Below are positions 29,583 through 37,452 of a stretch of DNA of 46,996 bases, piece by piece. Source of the DNA: Vicinamibacterales bacterium (GTDB lineage Bacteria; Acidobacteriota; Vicinamibacteria; Vicinamibacterales; JAMQPK01); NCBI GenBank assembly GCA_023717525.1, contig JAMQPK010000041.1, forward strand, positions 1 through 46,996. The letters are read 5' to 3'. The notes below the pieces were generated by a model that did not search any database, had not been told where the DNA came from, and saw only the letters and a list, made by a program, of their open reading frames with translations. A program made the translations under genes and the position numbers. Within the stretch, counting starts at the first letter, position 1. Each line of letters opens with the position of its first letter.

Positions 29583-29958
29583 CCCCCCTTCACCGGTTCT
29601 CGTTTACGACGGTGATTGCGACTTCTGCAGGTTCTGGCTCTCCCGGTGGCAATCGCGGCTCGGTGATCGACTCGAAAGCCTTCCCTTCCAGGATTCACGA
29701 GTTGCGAAGCGTTTTCCGCATTTGCCGGCAGATCGGTTGAAGGGCGCTGTACACCTGGTCGCCTCCGACGGCACGATCCGCACGGGAGCGGGCGCGGTCT
29801 TCGAAATTATGTCACTCGGAGGCAGGCCATTGCCGATGCGCGCTTATCGCCACGTTCCCGGTGTCGCATCGCTCAGCGAGCTCGGCTATCGGTTCGTTGC
29901 CGCGAATCGACCGTTCTTCTGGAAACTGACCACGATGCTCTTCCGGCCAGGGCGCTGA
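29572..29958 (+). CDS. DCC-family thiol-disulfide oxidoreductase (DUF393)
   Basis: A 128-residue protein of the DCC family, named for its N-terminal DxxCxxC motif. Here it reads [11 protein letters not shown] (Cys16 and Cys19), followed by the family marks [36 protein letters not shown] and the C-terminal aromatic segment [15 protein letters not shown]. Its substrate is unknown; thioredoxin-like redox chemistry is inferred. The start ATG overlaps the oppF end by 11 bases and the first codons (ATGGGGTTTGACCCC) are part of a GGGGT-N3-ACCCC palindrome. It is translationally coupled to the opp operon. Confidence 0.85.
   Translation: MGFDPPSPVLVYDGDCDFCRFWLSRWQSRLGDRLESLPFQDSRVAKRFPHLPADRLKGAVHLVASDGTIRTGAGAVFEIMSLGGRPLPMRAYRHVPGVASLSELGYRFVAANRPFFWKLTTMLFRPGR
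29574..29586. repeat. Short palindrome GGGGT-TTG-ACCCC at the oppF/DCC overlap
   Basis: An inverted repeat of five bases with a 3-base centre overlaps the oppF stop and the DCC gene start. It resembles the reverse complement of the element before ureG (both fit ATGGGGTYTGACCCY), so it may be a second, degenerate copy of one short repeat family. Confidence 0.45.
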
Positions 29959-30079
29959 AAAAAACTGCCCAGGCGGCAGACTCGCTTGCAGCAGTTTCTG
30001 CGATCGATCGAACCTAGCCCCCAGAATCCTTCCTGTCTTTCGCACAGCGGCATGGCATGTCGCTTGCCCTACGGACTAC

Positions 30080-31147
30080 ATGCATCAACCCACGGCGGTG
30101 GCATCGCTATCCGATCATGCGCTGCTGGCGCACGTGGAAGCGCTTGTCGCACGCGAGCGGCGGGCCACTGCAGAGCTTATCGCTTCGCTCTGCGAGCTTG
30201 ATGAGCGCCGCCTCTATCTCGGAGTAGGTTGCTCCTCGCTCTTCGCATATTGCACCGAAGTGCTTCACCTTTCAGAGCATGCGGCGTACGGTCGTATCGA
30301 GGCGGCTCGTTGCGCGCGGAAATTTCCGAGGATTCTCGAACGGCTTGCCGACGGATCGCTCACGCTAACGGCCATCTCTCTGCTTGCGCCCGTGATGACC
30401 GAAGAGAACGCGGGTGTTCTTCTTGATCGCGCCAGGCACACGAGCAAACGCGAGGTCGAACACCTTGTGGCAGAGGTCCGGCCACTGCCCGCGGTCGCAG
30501 CCACTGTGCGCAAACTACCGCAATCGCCTCGATTGCCTCATGCGGTATCGGATGCACTTCTTCCACCGCAGCCGGCCGGCGAGCCACTTGCCCGGACGGC
30601 TCCTCATGTCTCTCAGCCGGCAACTATTCGACCGCTGACGCCGGAGATCTATAAAGTGCAGTTCACGCTCTCGCGCGAAGGGTATGAACACCTCCGGCGA
30701 GCCCAGGACTTACTGCGCCATAGTCTTCCGAGCGGAGACGCGGGGAGGATCTTCGAGCGTGCTCTCTCAGTGCTTGTCTGTGAGCTCGAGAGGCGAAAAC
30801 ACGCAGTAACCGAACGGCCGCGAACCGAGCGCCCTGCCAATGGCCACGGCAGGCATATCCCGGCTGCTGTCAAACGGAAAGTCTGGCGACGCGATGGTGG
30901 CCGCTGCGCGTTTGTCGGCACCCGCGGTCGCTGCACTTCACGCAGTCTTCTCGAATACCACCACGTCATCCCGTTCGCGGAGGGCGGCGACACGTCAGCG
31001 GCGAACCTTCAACTCCGATGTCGCGCGCACAATCAGCACGAGGCCAGACTCTGGTTTGAAGCAGAACTCGGTCTGGACCGAGTTGACGCGAGACGGGCGC
31101 CCTCGCCTTCGGCCACGCCGGTAGCCCCTGTAGCCAGGTCACCGTAG
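30080..31147 (+). CDS. HNH endonuclease domain protein (multi-copy family)
   Basis: A 355-residue protein with a helical N-terminal half (about residues 1-140: LVARERRATAELIASLCELDERRLYL, SLFAYCTEVLHLSEHAAYGRIEAARCARKFP). A variable Pro-rich middle follows, and then a C-terminal HNH nuclease domain at about residues 265-325. The HNH core is VWRRDGGRCAFVG, LEYHHVIPFAEGGDTSAANLQLRC and RAHN, with the H..I..NL..C order of a beta-beta-alpha-metal nuclease. From memory, such proteins occur in many copies in Acidobacteriota and Deltaproteobacteria; the biological role is unclear (mobile-element or DNA-repair relative). The 121-base gap before it shows no further gene, only a weak CTGCC/GGCAG hairpin after an A run at 29957-29964. 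Convergent with the GtrA-like gene, 2 bases between stops. Confidence 0.85.
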   Translation: MHQPTAVASLSDHALLAHVEALVARERRATAELIASLCELDERRLYLGVGCSSLFAYCTEVLHLSEHAAYGRIEAARCARKFPRILERLADGSLTLTAISLLAPVMTEENAGVLLDRARHTSKREVEHLVAEVRPLPAVAATVRKLPQSPRLPHAVSDALLPPQPAGEPLARTAPHVSQPATIRPLTPEIYKVQFTLSREGYEHLRRAQDLLRHSLPSGDAGRIFERALSVLVCELERRKHAVTERPRTERPANGHGRHIPAAVKRKVWRRDGGRCAFVGTRGRCTSRSLLEYHHVIPFAEGGDTSAANLQLRCRAHNQHEARLWFEAELGLDRVDARRAPSPSATPVAPVARSP

Positions 31148-31149
31148 CC

Positions 31150-31623
31150 CTACCGCGTAAATACCAGGCGCTCGGCGACAAGGTAGTTCGGCAGCGCGCA
31201 AAGAAGAACCGCCAGCGTGTTCGCAAGCTCGGCGGGAATTTGCGCAAACGACACGATGAATATCGTGATGACGAGGTTCATCAGGAGCGAGGCTGTCTTG
31301 GCTATCTGGTAGCGGCCGTAGCGAACGGCCCAGGCTCGGACAGTGCCGGCCGGTCGCTCGCCCCATGTCCATCGGCTGTGACCAAAGAAGTTATGCAGTG
31401 CCGCCACTTCCAGTCCCACTGCCGTCGCGGCGATCGACGACCAGCCGCACGTCCGTGTCAGAAGGGCGATCGCGCCAATCTGCAGAACAAAGCCGCCCAT
31501 TCCGACCAGATTGAATACGCCCCACCGGCGGATGTTGATGCCCACACCCAAGGATGCGAAATGTGGCCGGAAAGTGGCTCGGACGATAGACTTGGAGCGA
31601 CGTATGAGCCCATTCGGCCCCAC
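31150..31623 (-). CDS. GtrA-like membrane protein
   Basis: A small integral membrane protein of at most 157 residues with four hydrophobic segments (FNLVGMGGFVLQIGAIALL, IAATAVGLEVAALHNFF, SLLMNLVITIFIVSF, LANTLAVLLCALPNYL). The motifs VALHNFFGHSRWTW-like (EVAALHNFFGHSRWTW) and PNYLVAERLVF identify the GtrA/DPMS family, which assists transfer or flipping of polyprenyl-linked sugars. The start is uncertain: ATG at 31623 overlaps the divergent glycosidase start, and GTG at 31545 or TTG at 31551 would still keep the whole domain. Neighbour of a glycosidase, consistent with cell-envelope glycan work. Confidence 0.82.
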   Translation of the reverse strand: MGPNGLIRRSKSIVRATFRPHFASLGVGINIRRWGVFNLVGMGGFVLQIGAIALLTRTCGWSSIAATAVGLEVAALHNFFGHSRWTWGERPAGTVRAWAVRYGRYQIAKTASLLMNLVITIFIVSFAQIPAELANTLAVLLCALPNYLVAERLVFTR

Positions 31624-32506
31624 TTTCCTGGTTGGCGCTAACCTTCCCTGGCTTCACTACGGAATAGATTTCGGTGCCAACGCCTGGCGCCCTGAAGGCG
31701 GCGTCTCGCAACCGGAAGAACTGCGCGACCTCGACGCAGCGTTTCAAAGACTCTCGTCGTCTGGCGTGAAAGCCGTTCGCTGGTTTCTCTTTTGCGACGG
31801 CCGGGCGGGAATCGACTTCGCCACGACGGGACGCCCTCACCGGCTCGACGGTTACGTCTTCCGAGACATCGATGCCGCCCTGGCGTCGGCGCAACGGCAC
31901 GGGTTGCGCATCATGTTCGTGTTGCTCGACTTCGTGTGGTGCGATCCGGCGAGAGTGGTCAAGGGCGTTCAGCTGGGAGGGCGATCGGGCGTCCTTCAGG
32001 ACGCAGTACTACGGCGCATCCTGCTGGATGAAGTGCTGCGCCCCGTGGTGAAGCACTACGGAAGCGAACCGACGATCATGGCCTGGGACGTCATCAACGA
32101 GCCCGAATGGATCCGCACCCTCACATCCGAACAGCTCTATGAATTTCTCGGCGAGGCTGTAGCGCTGATCCACGCGAATGCCACGCAGCCCGTCACGATC
32201 GGTTCGGCGGGTGTGCGATGGCGGACGTTCTATGAAGGCCTCGGGCTCGATTTCTATCAAGTGCACTGGTACGACGCCCTCACGGGACAGCCGCCACTGG
32301 AGACGCCGGTGCGGACACTCGGGTTCGATCGCCCCGTCATGCTCGGAGAGTTTCCCACCCTGGGATCGCAGCGGAGCATTCCGAACATTCTCGACGTGGC
32401 TCACGCGGCGGGCTATGCGAGCGCATTTTACTGGTCGGCGCACGCCGGTGACCGCGCGACCGATGCCGAGGCGGCGATCGAGTCGGCTCGCCGCTGGCTG
32501 GCCTAG
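31604..32506 (+). CDS. GH-A clan glycoside hydrolase (GH5-like)
   Basis: A 300-residue TIM-barrel glycosidase starting at ATG 31604, with GGAG 6 bases upstream. The longer frame from 31511 runs antisense to the GtrA-like gene and is not used. The clan GH-A signature is visible: acid/base Glu166 in AWDVINEPEW and nucleophile Glu249 in VMLGEFPT, with supporting VRWFLFCDGRAG, VKHYGSEPTIMAWDV, VHWYD and FYWSAH. No signal peptide is seen, so it may act in the cytoplasm or on an unknown glycoside. The exact specificity (mannanase, glucanase or other) is unknown. Overlaps the 5' end of the divergent GtrA-like gene. Confidence 0.82.
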   Translation: MSPFGPTFLVGANLPWLHYGIDFGANAWRPEGGVSQPEELRDLDAAFQRLSSSGVKAVRWFLFCDGRAGIDFATTGRPHRLDGYVFRDIDAALASAQRHGLRIMFVLLDFVWCDPARVVKGVQLGGRSGVLQDAVLRRILLDEVLRPVVKHYGSEPTIMAWDVINEPEWIRTLTSEQLYEFLGEAVALIHANATQPVTIGSAGVRWRTFYEGLGLDFYQVHWYDALTGQPPLETPVRTLGFDRPVMLGEFPTLGSQRSIPNILDVAHAAGYASAFYWSAHAGDRATDAEAAIESARRWLA

Positions 32507-32515
32507 AACCCTGGC

Positions 32516-33475
32516 CTAAAACCCGTAGATTCGCGCCGGATTGTCGACGAGGATCGTCCGGCGCATCGCGGGATCGGGCACCCACACCGCCAGCGCGTTC
32601 AACATCTGGCCGTCATCCGTGTTAATCGGCGGCGCGTTATCGGTGTTCTTCCGGCCGGGCACCGCACTCGAATCGGGATGCGGCCAGTTCGTTCCCCACA
32701 GAATGCGCTGCGAATTGGCGGCGATAAGAGCGTGAGCAAAAGGCATCACATCCGGATAGTTCGGCGCCTGTTTCGACATCAAGTCGAACGCGCCTGAAAT
32801 CTTCACATACGCCTTCCCGGTCTTGACGAGATTCAGCAGCGCGCCATACCCCGGCTGGTTGACGCCGGACGCCGCTGTTGGGCCGCCGAAATGATCGACG
32901 ACGATGGTGACGGGCGATGCGAGAACCAGATCGCTGATCGCGTCGATAACCTTCGGCTGCGTGTTGATCTGAATGTGCCAGTTGCGCCCCTTGACCCGCT
33001 CGACTGCCGATTGAAAGCGCTGCCGGGCCACCGCCGGATCGTTGATCCCGGCCGTCGTCAGGTTCAGGCGAATACCGCGAATGCCGACCTTCCCCATCGC
33101 ATCGAGGGCGCTGTCTGGCGTCTTGTCGTCGATGACAACGACGCCGCGCGCGCGGGAGCCGAGCTGCCGCACCGCGTCGAGCGTGCAGGAATTGTCCGTG
33201 CCGTACACACTCGGCTGAACGACGACCACGCGCTCCATATGAAGTGCTTGATGCAATTTGAGGAGCTCGTCGACACCGGCGGGCGGAGGCGTATAGACGC
33301 GCCCAGCGAAAAACGGGTACTTGGCTGGCTCGCCAAATATGTGGACGTGACAATCGCACGCGCCTGCCGGCACCGCGAACGACACGCTCGTCCGGGGCTG
33401 CGGGGCAACCGCCAGAAGTGTCTTGCTGAAGACGCCGGCCAATCCGGCAAACAACACGTCTCGGCGTGATAACAC
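32516..33475 (-). CDS. Tat-exported amidohydrolase-2 family protein (LigI/PDC hydrolase-like)
   Basis: A 319-residue metal-dependent hydrolase of the amidohydrolase-2 group (COG3618). The start is set at GTG 33475 because GGAGG lies 5 bases upstream and gives MLSRRDVLFAGLAG, a twin-arginine-like signal; a GTG four codons further up is possible. Motifs are ACDCHVHIFG (H43, H45), VVVQPSVYGTDN, VVDHFGG and LWGTNWPHPDSS, which follow the order in 2-pyrone-4,6-dicarboxylate lactonase and related sugar-lactone hydrolases. The precise substrate is unknown. The next gene upstream is pepF, separated by the heptamer array. Confidence 0.82.
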   Translation of the reverse strand: MLSRRDVLFAGLAGVFSKTLLAVAPQPRTSVSFAVPAGACDCHVHIFGEPAKYPFFAGRVYTPPPAGVDELLKLHQALHMERVVVVQPSVYGTDNSCTLDAVRQLGSRARGVVVIDDKTPDSALDAMGKVGIRGIRLNLTTAGINDPAVARQRFQSAVERVKGRNWHIQINTQPKVIDAISDLVLASPVTIVVDHFGGPTAASGVNQPGYGALLNLVKTGKAYVKISGAFDLMSKQAPNYPDVMPFAHALIAANSQRILWGTNWPHPDSSAVPGRKNTDNAPPINTDDGQMLNALAVWVPDPAMRRTILVDNPARIYGF

Positions 33476-33489
33476 TGGTACCTCCACTC

Positions 33490-33524
33490 TTCAGATTTCA
33501 GATTTCAGATTTCAGATTTCAGAT
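33490..33524. repeat. Five perfect TTCAGAT heptamers across the pepF stop codon
   Basis: Five exact head-to-tail copies of TTCAGAT (33490-33496, 33497-33503, 33504-33510, 33511-33517, 33518-33524). The pepF TGA (33512-33514 on the plus strand as TCA) and its last three codons (SEI) are inside the array, and the rest fills the gap before the amidohydrolase gene. Confidence 0.85.
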
Positions 33525-35401
33525 TGCAGCAGCGTGTCTATTTCGTCCATCACACGGTTCATCTCGCGCATGGTCAGGTCGAGCGGCTCGTCGGACGTCA
33601 TGTCGACACCGGCGTCTTTCAGCAAATCGATCGGATACTTCGACCCGCCGGCCGACAGAAACGCGAGATATCGCTTCGTCGCCTCGGTGCCGGCCGGCCC
33701 GCCGGCCAGCACTTTCTGCGACAGCGCGGACGCCGCCGTGAATGAGGTCGCGTACTGAAACACGTAGTACGCGCGATAGAAGTGCGGGACGACGCTCCAT
33801 TCGTGAGCGATGTAGTCGTCGACAAGACACACGCCCTGGTCATGGCCATAGTAGCGGCGCGTGATGTCGAGGTAAAGCTTCGCGAGCGCGGGCCCGGTGA
33901 GAGGCTCTCCCTTCTGGGCCATCTCGTGCATCCGAAGCTCGAACTCGGCGAACTGCGTCTGGCGCACCACCGTGCCTTTGATGCCTTCCAGATAGTTGCC
34001 AAGCAGCTGCAACCTCGCCTGCTTGTCCTTCACCTGCTTCAGCATGTGATCGATGAGCAGCGCTTCGTTGAACGTGGACGCGACCTCGGCCACAAATGTG
34101 GGATAGCCCGCGAGCGGATACGGCTGCGTCTTGTTCGAATAGTACGAGTGCATCGTGTGGCCCAGTTCGTGAGCGACGGTACTGACCCCGTCGTAGTTCC
34201 CGGTGTAGTTAATCAGCATGTACGGATGCACGTCGTACGCGCCGCCGGTCGAATAGGCGCCGGATTTCTTTCCGTCGTTCGGCAGGAGATCGATCCAGCG
34301 TTCGCTGAACGCCCTCCCGGCCACCGCGGCGTAGTCGGGCCCGAGGGGTGCGAGCGCCGCCGCCACTACGCGGTGGGCTTCCTCGGGCGTGTATTTCAAA
34401 TCAACCGACGAGACGAGCGGCGCATACAGGTCGTAGTAGTGCAGCTCGTTGACGCCGAGCATCCGCTTCCGCAGCTTCAGGTAGCGGTGGAACGTCGGAA
34501 GATGCCGGTTGACGCCATCGATCAGCCGCGAGTACACCGTCGGCGGAATGTTCGGATCATCCAGCCGCATTTCGAGGTCTGACCCGTATTTGCGCGTTTT
34601 CGCTGCCAGGGCATAGCGCTGTACCGAACCGCTCATCGTCGCGCCGATCGTCCGACTGAAGCTCGAGAACGACTGGAAATACGCGGCCATGACTTTTTCG
34701 CGATCGGATCTGTTCGGAAGCGCCCGTAGCTCGGTGAACGCCGCCTGGTCGACCCTCACCTTCCGCCCATCGCTCAATTCGACGGTCGGATAGGGTAAAT
34801 CGGCGTTCACGAACAGCCCGAACGTGTTCGACGGCGATTCCGCGAGAGGGCCCATGTTGGCCAGAATCTTCTCTTCCGCATCCGACAACGTGTGCTCGGC
34901 GCGCCGCGCAAGGTCGTCGAGGTAGAACTTGTAGGTTGACTTCAGTCTCGGCTGGGAGGCGGCGAACGACTGCAGCGCGCTCCTGCTGACGCGCAGGATC
35001 TCCGGTTCGATGAACGAGGCCTCGGCTTCGAGCTCCGCGTCGAGCTGCGTCATCTGCTGGCGCATGCCCTGATGCTCGCTGTCGCGCGTATCCTGGTCGG
35101 CCTGGCAGGAGGCATACGTCCACAGGCGGGAAAGCTCCTTCCGCATTGCGAACACCCTATCGAGCGCACCAGCGAGCGTCTCCGCGGACGTCCCAAGCCT
35201 GCCCTTAAACGAAGACAGCTGAGGAATCTCCGCCTGCAGCTTGTCTTTGGCCGCGCGCCACGCGGCATCGGACGCATAGATCTGGGTCAGATCCCACCGG
35301 TACTTCTCGGGAATCTTCGCCCGATCGCGCTCTTGGGCGAGGGCCGTCAACGAGGTGGCGGCAAGCATCACGCCGACGATCAACGATCTCGTGATTCGCA
35401 T
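33512..35401 (-). CDS. pepF: Exported oligoendopeptidase F (M3B family)
   Basis: A zinc endopeptidase of 629 residues that cuts short peptides. The ATG at 35401 gives a signal peptide (MRITRSLIVGVMLAATSLTALAQ); an extension to 35503 overlaps mntR and is rejected. The family core is present: PEKYRWDLTQIYASD near the N-terminus, LYAPLV, YSTGGAYDVHPYMLINYTG, the zinc site HELGHTMHSYYS at 411-415, and the third-ligand helix EVASTFNEALL. Most PepF enzymes are cytoplasmic, so an exported form fits a periplasmic peptide-processing role. The Opp importer lies about 8 kb away. Its 3' end forms part of a heptamer array. Confidence 0.92.
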   Translation of the reverse strand: MRITRSLIVGVMLAATSLTALAQERDRAKIPEKYRWDLTQIYASDAAWRAAKDKLQAEIPQLSSFKGRLGTSAETLAGALDRVFAMRKELSRLWTYASCQADQDTRDSEHQGMRQQMTQLDAELEAEASFIEPEILRVSRSALQSFAASQPRLKSTYKFYLDDLARRAEHTLSDAEEKILANMGPLAESPSNTFGLFVNADLPYPTVELSDGRKVRVDQAAFTELRALPNRSDREKVMAAYFQSFSSFSRTIGATMSGSVQRYALAAKTRKYGSDLEMRLDDPNIPPTVYSRLIDGVNRHLPTFHRYLKLRKRMLGVNELHYYDLYAPLVSSVDLKYTPEEAHRVVAAALAPLGPDYAAVAGRAFSERWIDLLPNDGKKSGAYSTGGAYDVHPYMLINYTGNYDGVSTVAHELGHTMHSYYSNKTQPYPLAGYPTFVAEVASTFNEALLIDHMLKQVKDKQARLQLLGNYLEGIKGTVVRQTQFAEFELRMHEMAQKGEPLTGPALAKLYLDITRRYYGHDQGVCLVDDYIAHEWSVVPHFYRAYYVFQYATSFTAASALSQKVLAGGPAGTEATKRYLAFLSAGGSKYPIDLLKDAGVDMTSDEPLDLTMREMNRVMDEIDTLLQSEI

Positions 35402-35414
35402 GGTTTCGGATGTT

Positions 35415-35861
35415 TCAACGGCCCCGTTCCAGATGTTTGACGAACGCCGCGAGCGTTTCGCGGCTGACATGATGCTCGATTCCTTCGGCGTCCGACTCCG
35501 CAACGTTGGACGGCACGCCGAGCGAGATCAGGAATCTGACGACCACCTCGTGGCGATCGCGTGACTCCTTCGCGAGATTGCGTCCGGGACCGGTAAGAAA
35601 GATAGATCGATATGGCTGCGTTGTCACCAATCCCTTCCGCTGCAGGCGCTGCAGTGTGCGACTGGCCGTCACATGCGTGACGCCGAACCCGCGCGCGAGG
35701 TCAATCAGGCGTGCTTCGCCCGTCTTCGCAATCAACTCTGCGATCATCTCCACGTAGTCCTGCGCGAGCTCCTGAGAGTGATCCTTCCGGGTGCGTTCGG
35801 AGTGGCCCCTGACGAGAATCCTGCGTACCTGCGCCCTCTTCGACCGTTTCACGCCCCTCAC
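35415..35861 (-). CDS. mntR: Manganese-responsive transcriptional regulator MntR
   Basis: A DtxR-family repressor that binds Mn(II) and DNA. All six metal ligands known for B. subtilis MntR are present: Asp and Glu of QDYVEMI, His of DRHEVV, and Glu, Glu and His of DAEGIEHHVS. The winged helix (GEARLIDLARGFGVTHVTASRTLQRLQRKGLV) is closest to the E. coli-type MntR. Only the short C-terminal dimer region is present, with no SH3-like domain, as expected for MntR. The start is uncertain: GTG 35861 matches the family N-terminus, GTG 35852 is possible, and the far upstream TTG at 35900 sits against the operator and is unlikely. The gene is divergent from the porin-cupredoxin-diheme operon, with the MntR-box-like repeat between them. 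Confidence 0.9.
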   Translation of the reverse strand: MRGVKRSKRAQVRRILVRGHSERTRKDHSQELAQDYVEMIAELIAKTGEARLIDLARGFGVTHVTASRTLQRLQRKGLVTTQPYRSIFLTGPGRNLAKESRDRHEVVVRFLISLGVPSNVAESDAEGIEHHVSRETLAAFVKHLERGR

Positions 35862-35881
35862 TAGACCAAAACGACGGCGGT

Positions 35882-35910
35882 TTGACAAGGTGGGCTCCAA
35901 AATGTAGCAT
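35882..35910 (+). promoter_or_regulatory. Predicted sigma-70 promoter of the porin-cupredoxin-diheme operon
   Basis: A perfect -35 TTGACA at 35882-35887 is followed by a 17-base spacer and TAGCAT at 35905-35910 as -10 (four of six matches to TATAAT). Transcription would begin near 35917, leaving only about 13 bases before the ATG at 35930, where no Shine-Dalgarno is visible. The -10 lies inside the inverted repeat, a position where repressor binding would block RNA polymerase. Confidence 0.55.
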
Positions 35911-35920
35911 TGGCTACATT
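35901..35920. promoter_or_regulatory. MntR-box-like operator (perfect 8-4-8 inverted repeat)
   Basis: AATGTAGC and GCTACATT are exact inverted copies around ATTG. The E. coli MntR box (AACATAGC-N4-GCTATGTT, recalled) has the same architecture and matches 6 of 8 bases in each arm. It lies between mntR and the divergent operon and overlaps the predicted plus-strand -10. Control of both sides by MntR is inferred. Confidence 0.75.
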
Positions 35921-35929
35921 CTGTTACCC

Positions 35930-37075
35930 ATGCTTCCCTCTAGACGATTCGCCCTGGGAGCCGTCCTCTTCGTGGCGGCGCTGGCGCCCGGGACGACGGC
36001 GGCTCAGACCACGACGCCCGCCGCAGCGCCCGAACGCACCACGGATATCTCGGGCTACATGGACTTTCACTTCAACAAACCCGAACTCGCCGATGGCCGG
36101 CTCGACTTTCATCGGTTCGTCCTGCTCGTCACACACAAATTCAGCGACCGCATCCGTTTCGTCAGCGAGCTCGAGCTGGAGCACGCGTTCGTCGAAGGCC
36201 TGGAGGAAGCCGGCGAGCTCGAGCTGGAGCAGGCCTACCTCGACTTCATGGTGTCGCGACGCTTCAACATCAGGGCCGGAATGATCCTCATGCCAATCGG
36301 CATCCTGAATGAACGCCACGAACCGCCGATTTACTACGGTGTCGAGCGGACGTTTGTCGACACGTTCATCATTCCAACGACATGGTTTGAAGTCGGTGCC
36401 GGGGTCCACGGCGAGCTGGGTCGCGGCTGGCGCTATCGGGCGTTCGTGGCGTCGCCCCTGAATGCGCGCGAGTTTTCCGCCGAGGAAGGGATTCGCGGCG
36501 GCCGCCAGCAGGGCAGCGACACGAACATCGGGCGGCCGGCTGTCACAGGACGCCTCGAGTACGTGGCCATCCGCGGCCTGACGGCCGGGGCCAGCTTCTG
36601 GACCGGACGCTCCGGGTTCGAGTTCCGCCCGCGATTCGACGTGCCGGTGACGGTCGGCGAAGCCGACGCCAGGTATTCGCGAGACCGGCTCGAGCTGCGC
36701 GCGCAGTTTGCGCAAGTCGGGATCGGCAACGCGGCGTTGCTGAACGACGCGCTCGGACGGGCGGTCGGCGTCAATCCCAATATCGCCCGCACGCTTCGCG
36801 GTTTCTACAGCGAGGCCGGATATCGCGTGCTCTCTGGTGCGAAGGCCGGCGACGTTGGAATATTCGCGCGTTATGAAAACTTCGACACGCAGTTCCGCAT
36901 GCCCGAGGGCTATCTTCCGCTGAAGGAGTTCGATCGCGATGCGTTCGTCCTCGGGGCCACCTACTGGCCGGATCCGGACATCGCGCTGAAAATGGACTAC
37001 TCCGCTGTCAGAAACAAGAGCGCCGTCGTCAAGGCGCTGGATTCGTTCAACATTGGCCTTGGATGGTGGTTCTGA
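35930..37075 (+). CDS. Outer-membrane porin-like beta-barrel protein, predicted MntR-regulated
   Basis: A 381-residue exported beta-barrel protein, first gene of the operon under the MntR-box-like site. ATG 35930 gives a signal peptide (MLPSRRFALGAVLFVAALAPGTTAAQ); the frame open further upstream crosses the promoter and is not used. The body shows porin-like strands: DISGYMDFHFNKPE, FHRFVLLVTHKFSDRIRFVSELELEHAF, RFNIRAGMILMPIGILNERHEPP and the final GLGWWF ending in Phe, as in many outer-membrane proteins. Several acidic clusters (ELELEHAF, GLEEAGELELEQ) could line a cation-selective channel. The family resembles Porin_O_P-type proteins only distantly. A manganese-permeable channel, like MnoP in Bradyrhizobium in role, is a hypothesis. 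Confidence 0.72.
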   Translation: MLPSRRFALGAVLFVAALAPGTTAAQTTTPAAAPERTTDISGYMDFHFNKPELADGRLDFHRFVLLVTHKFSDRIRFVSELELEHAFVEGLEEAGELELEQAYLDFMVSRRFNIRAGMILMPIGILNERHEPPIYYGVERTFVDTFIIPTTWFEVGAGVHGELGRGWRYRAFVASPLNAREFSAEEGIRGGRQQGSDTNIGRPAVTGRLEYVAIRGLTAGASFWTGRSGFEFRPRFDVPVTVGEADARYSRDRLELRAQFAQVGIGNAALLNDALGRAVGVNPNIARTLRGFYSEAGYRVLSGAKAGDVGIFARYENFDTQFRMPEGYLPLKEFDRDAFVLGATYWPDPDIALKMDYSAVRNKSAVVKALDSFNIGLGWWF

Positions 37076-37452
37076 TGATCCGCAACCTCACCCGCGCAGG
37101 TTCGCTGTTCACGATTGTTGGGGTACTGGCCATCTCGAGCGGCGCATCGACGCCCGCTTCCGGTCAGCAGCCGGCGCAGATTGTCGACGTCACGGTGGAG
37201 CGCTTCAGCTTCACGCCGTCGGAAATCCGCATGAAGGCCGGCACACCCGTCGAGATACGGCTGCGAAGCGAAGATACCGATCACGGGTTCCGCATCGCCG
37301 GAACCGAGATCAACATCACGATCCCGAAACGCGGCAGAGGCACGGCCACCGTCCGCTTCCAGCCAGACAAGCCCGGACGATACGAATTCGAGTGCTCGAA
37401 ACTGTGCGGCGCCGGCCACGCGTTCATGCGCGGAACGATTGTCGCCGAATGA
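37075..37452 (+). CDS. Periplasmic CuA-type cupredoxin
   Basis: A 125-residue exported protein with one cupredoxin domain. The start overlaps the porin stop (TGATG at 37073-37077). The signal peptide covers residues 1-30 (TIVGVLAISSGAS). The ligand set of a binuclear CuA centre, as in cytochrome c oxidase subunit II, is present: His70 in DHGFRI and C107, C111, H115, M118 in CSKLCGAGHAFM (C-x3-C-x3-H-x2-M). It lacks the membrane helix and oxidase context of subunit II, so it is a stand-alone electron carrier or copper protein. It sits between the porin-like and di-heme genes, suggesting electron transfer with the di-heme protein. Confidence 0.85.
   Translation: MIRNLTRAGSLFTIVGVLAISSGASTPASGQQPAQIVDVTVERFSFTPSEIRMKAGTPVEIRLRSEDTDHGFRIAGTEINITIPKRGRGTATVRFQPDKPGRYEFECSKLCGAGHAFMRGTIVAE

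Noticed and set aside
35862-35900. TTG 35900 as start of mntR
   Set aside because: It directly abuts the inverted-repeat operator, leaving no room for a promoter and 5' leader controlled by that site, and gives an N-terminus longer than the family's.
37441-37452. A frameshift between cupredoxin and di-heme genes that would fuse them
   Set aside because: The 4-base ATGA overlap is a normal translational coupling and the second gene begins with its own signal peptide.
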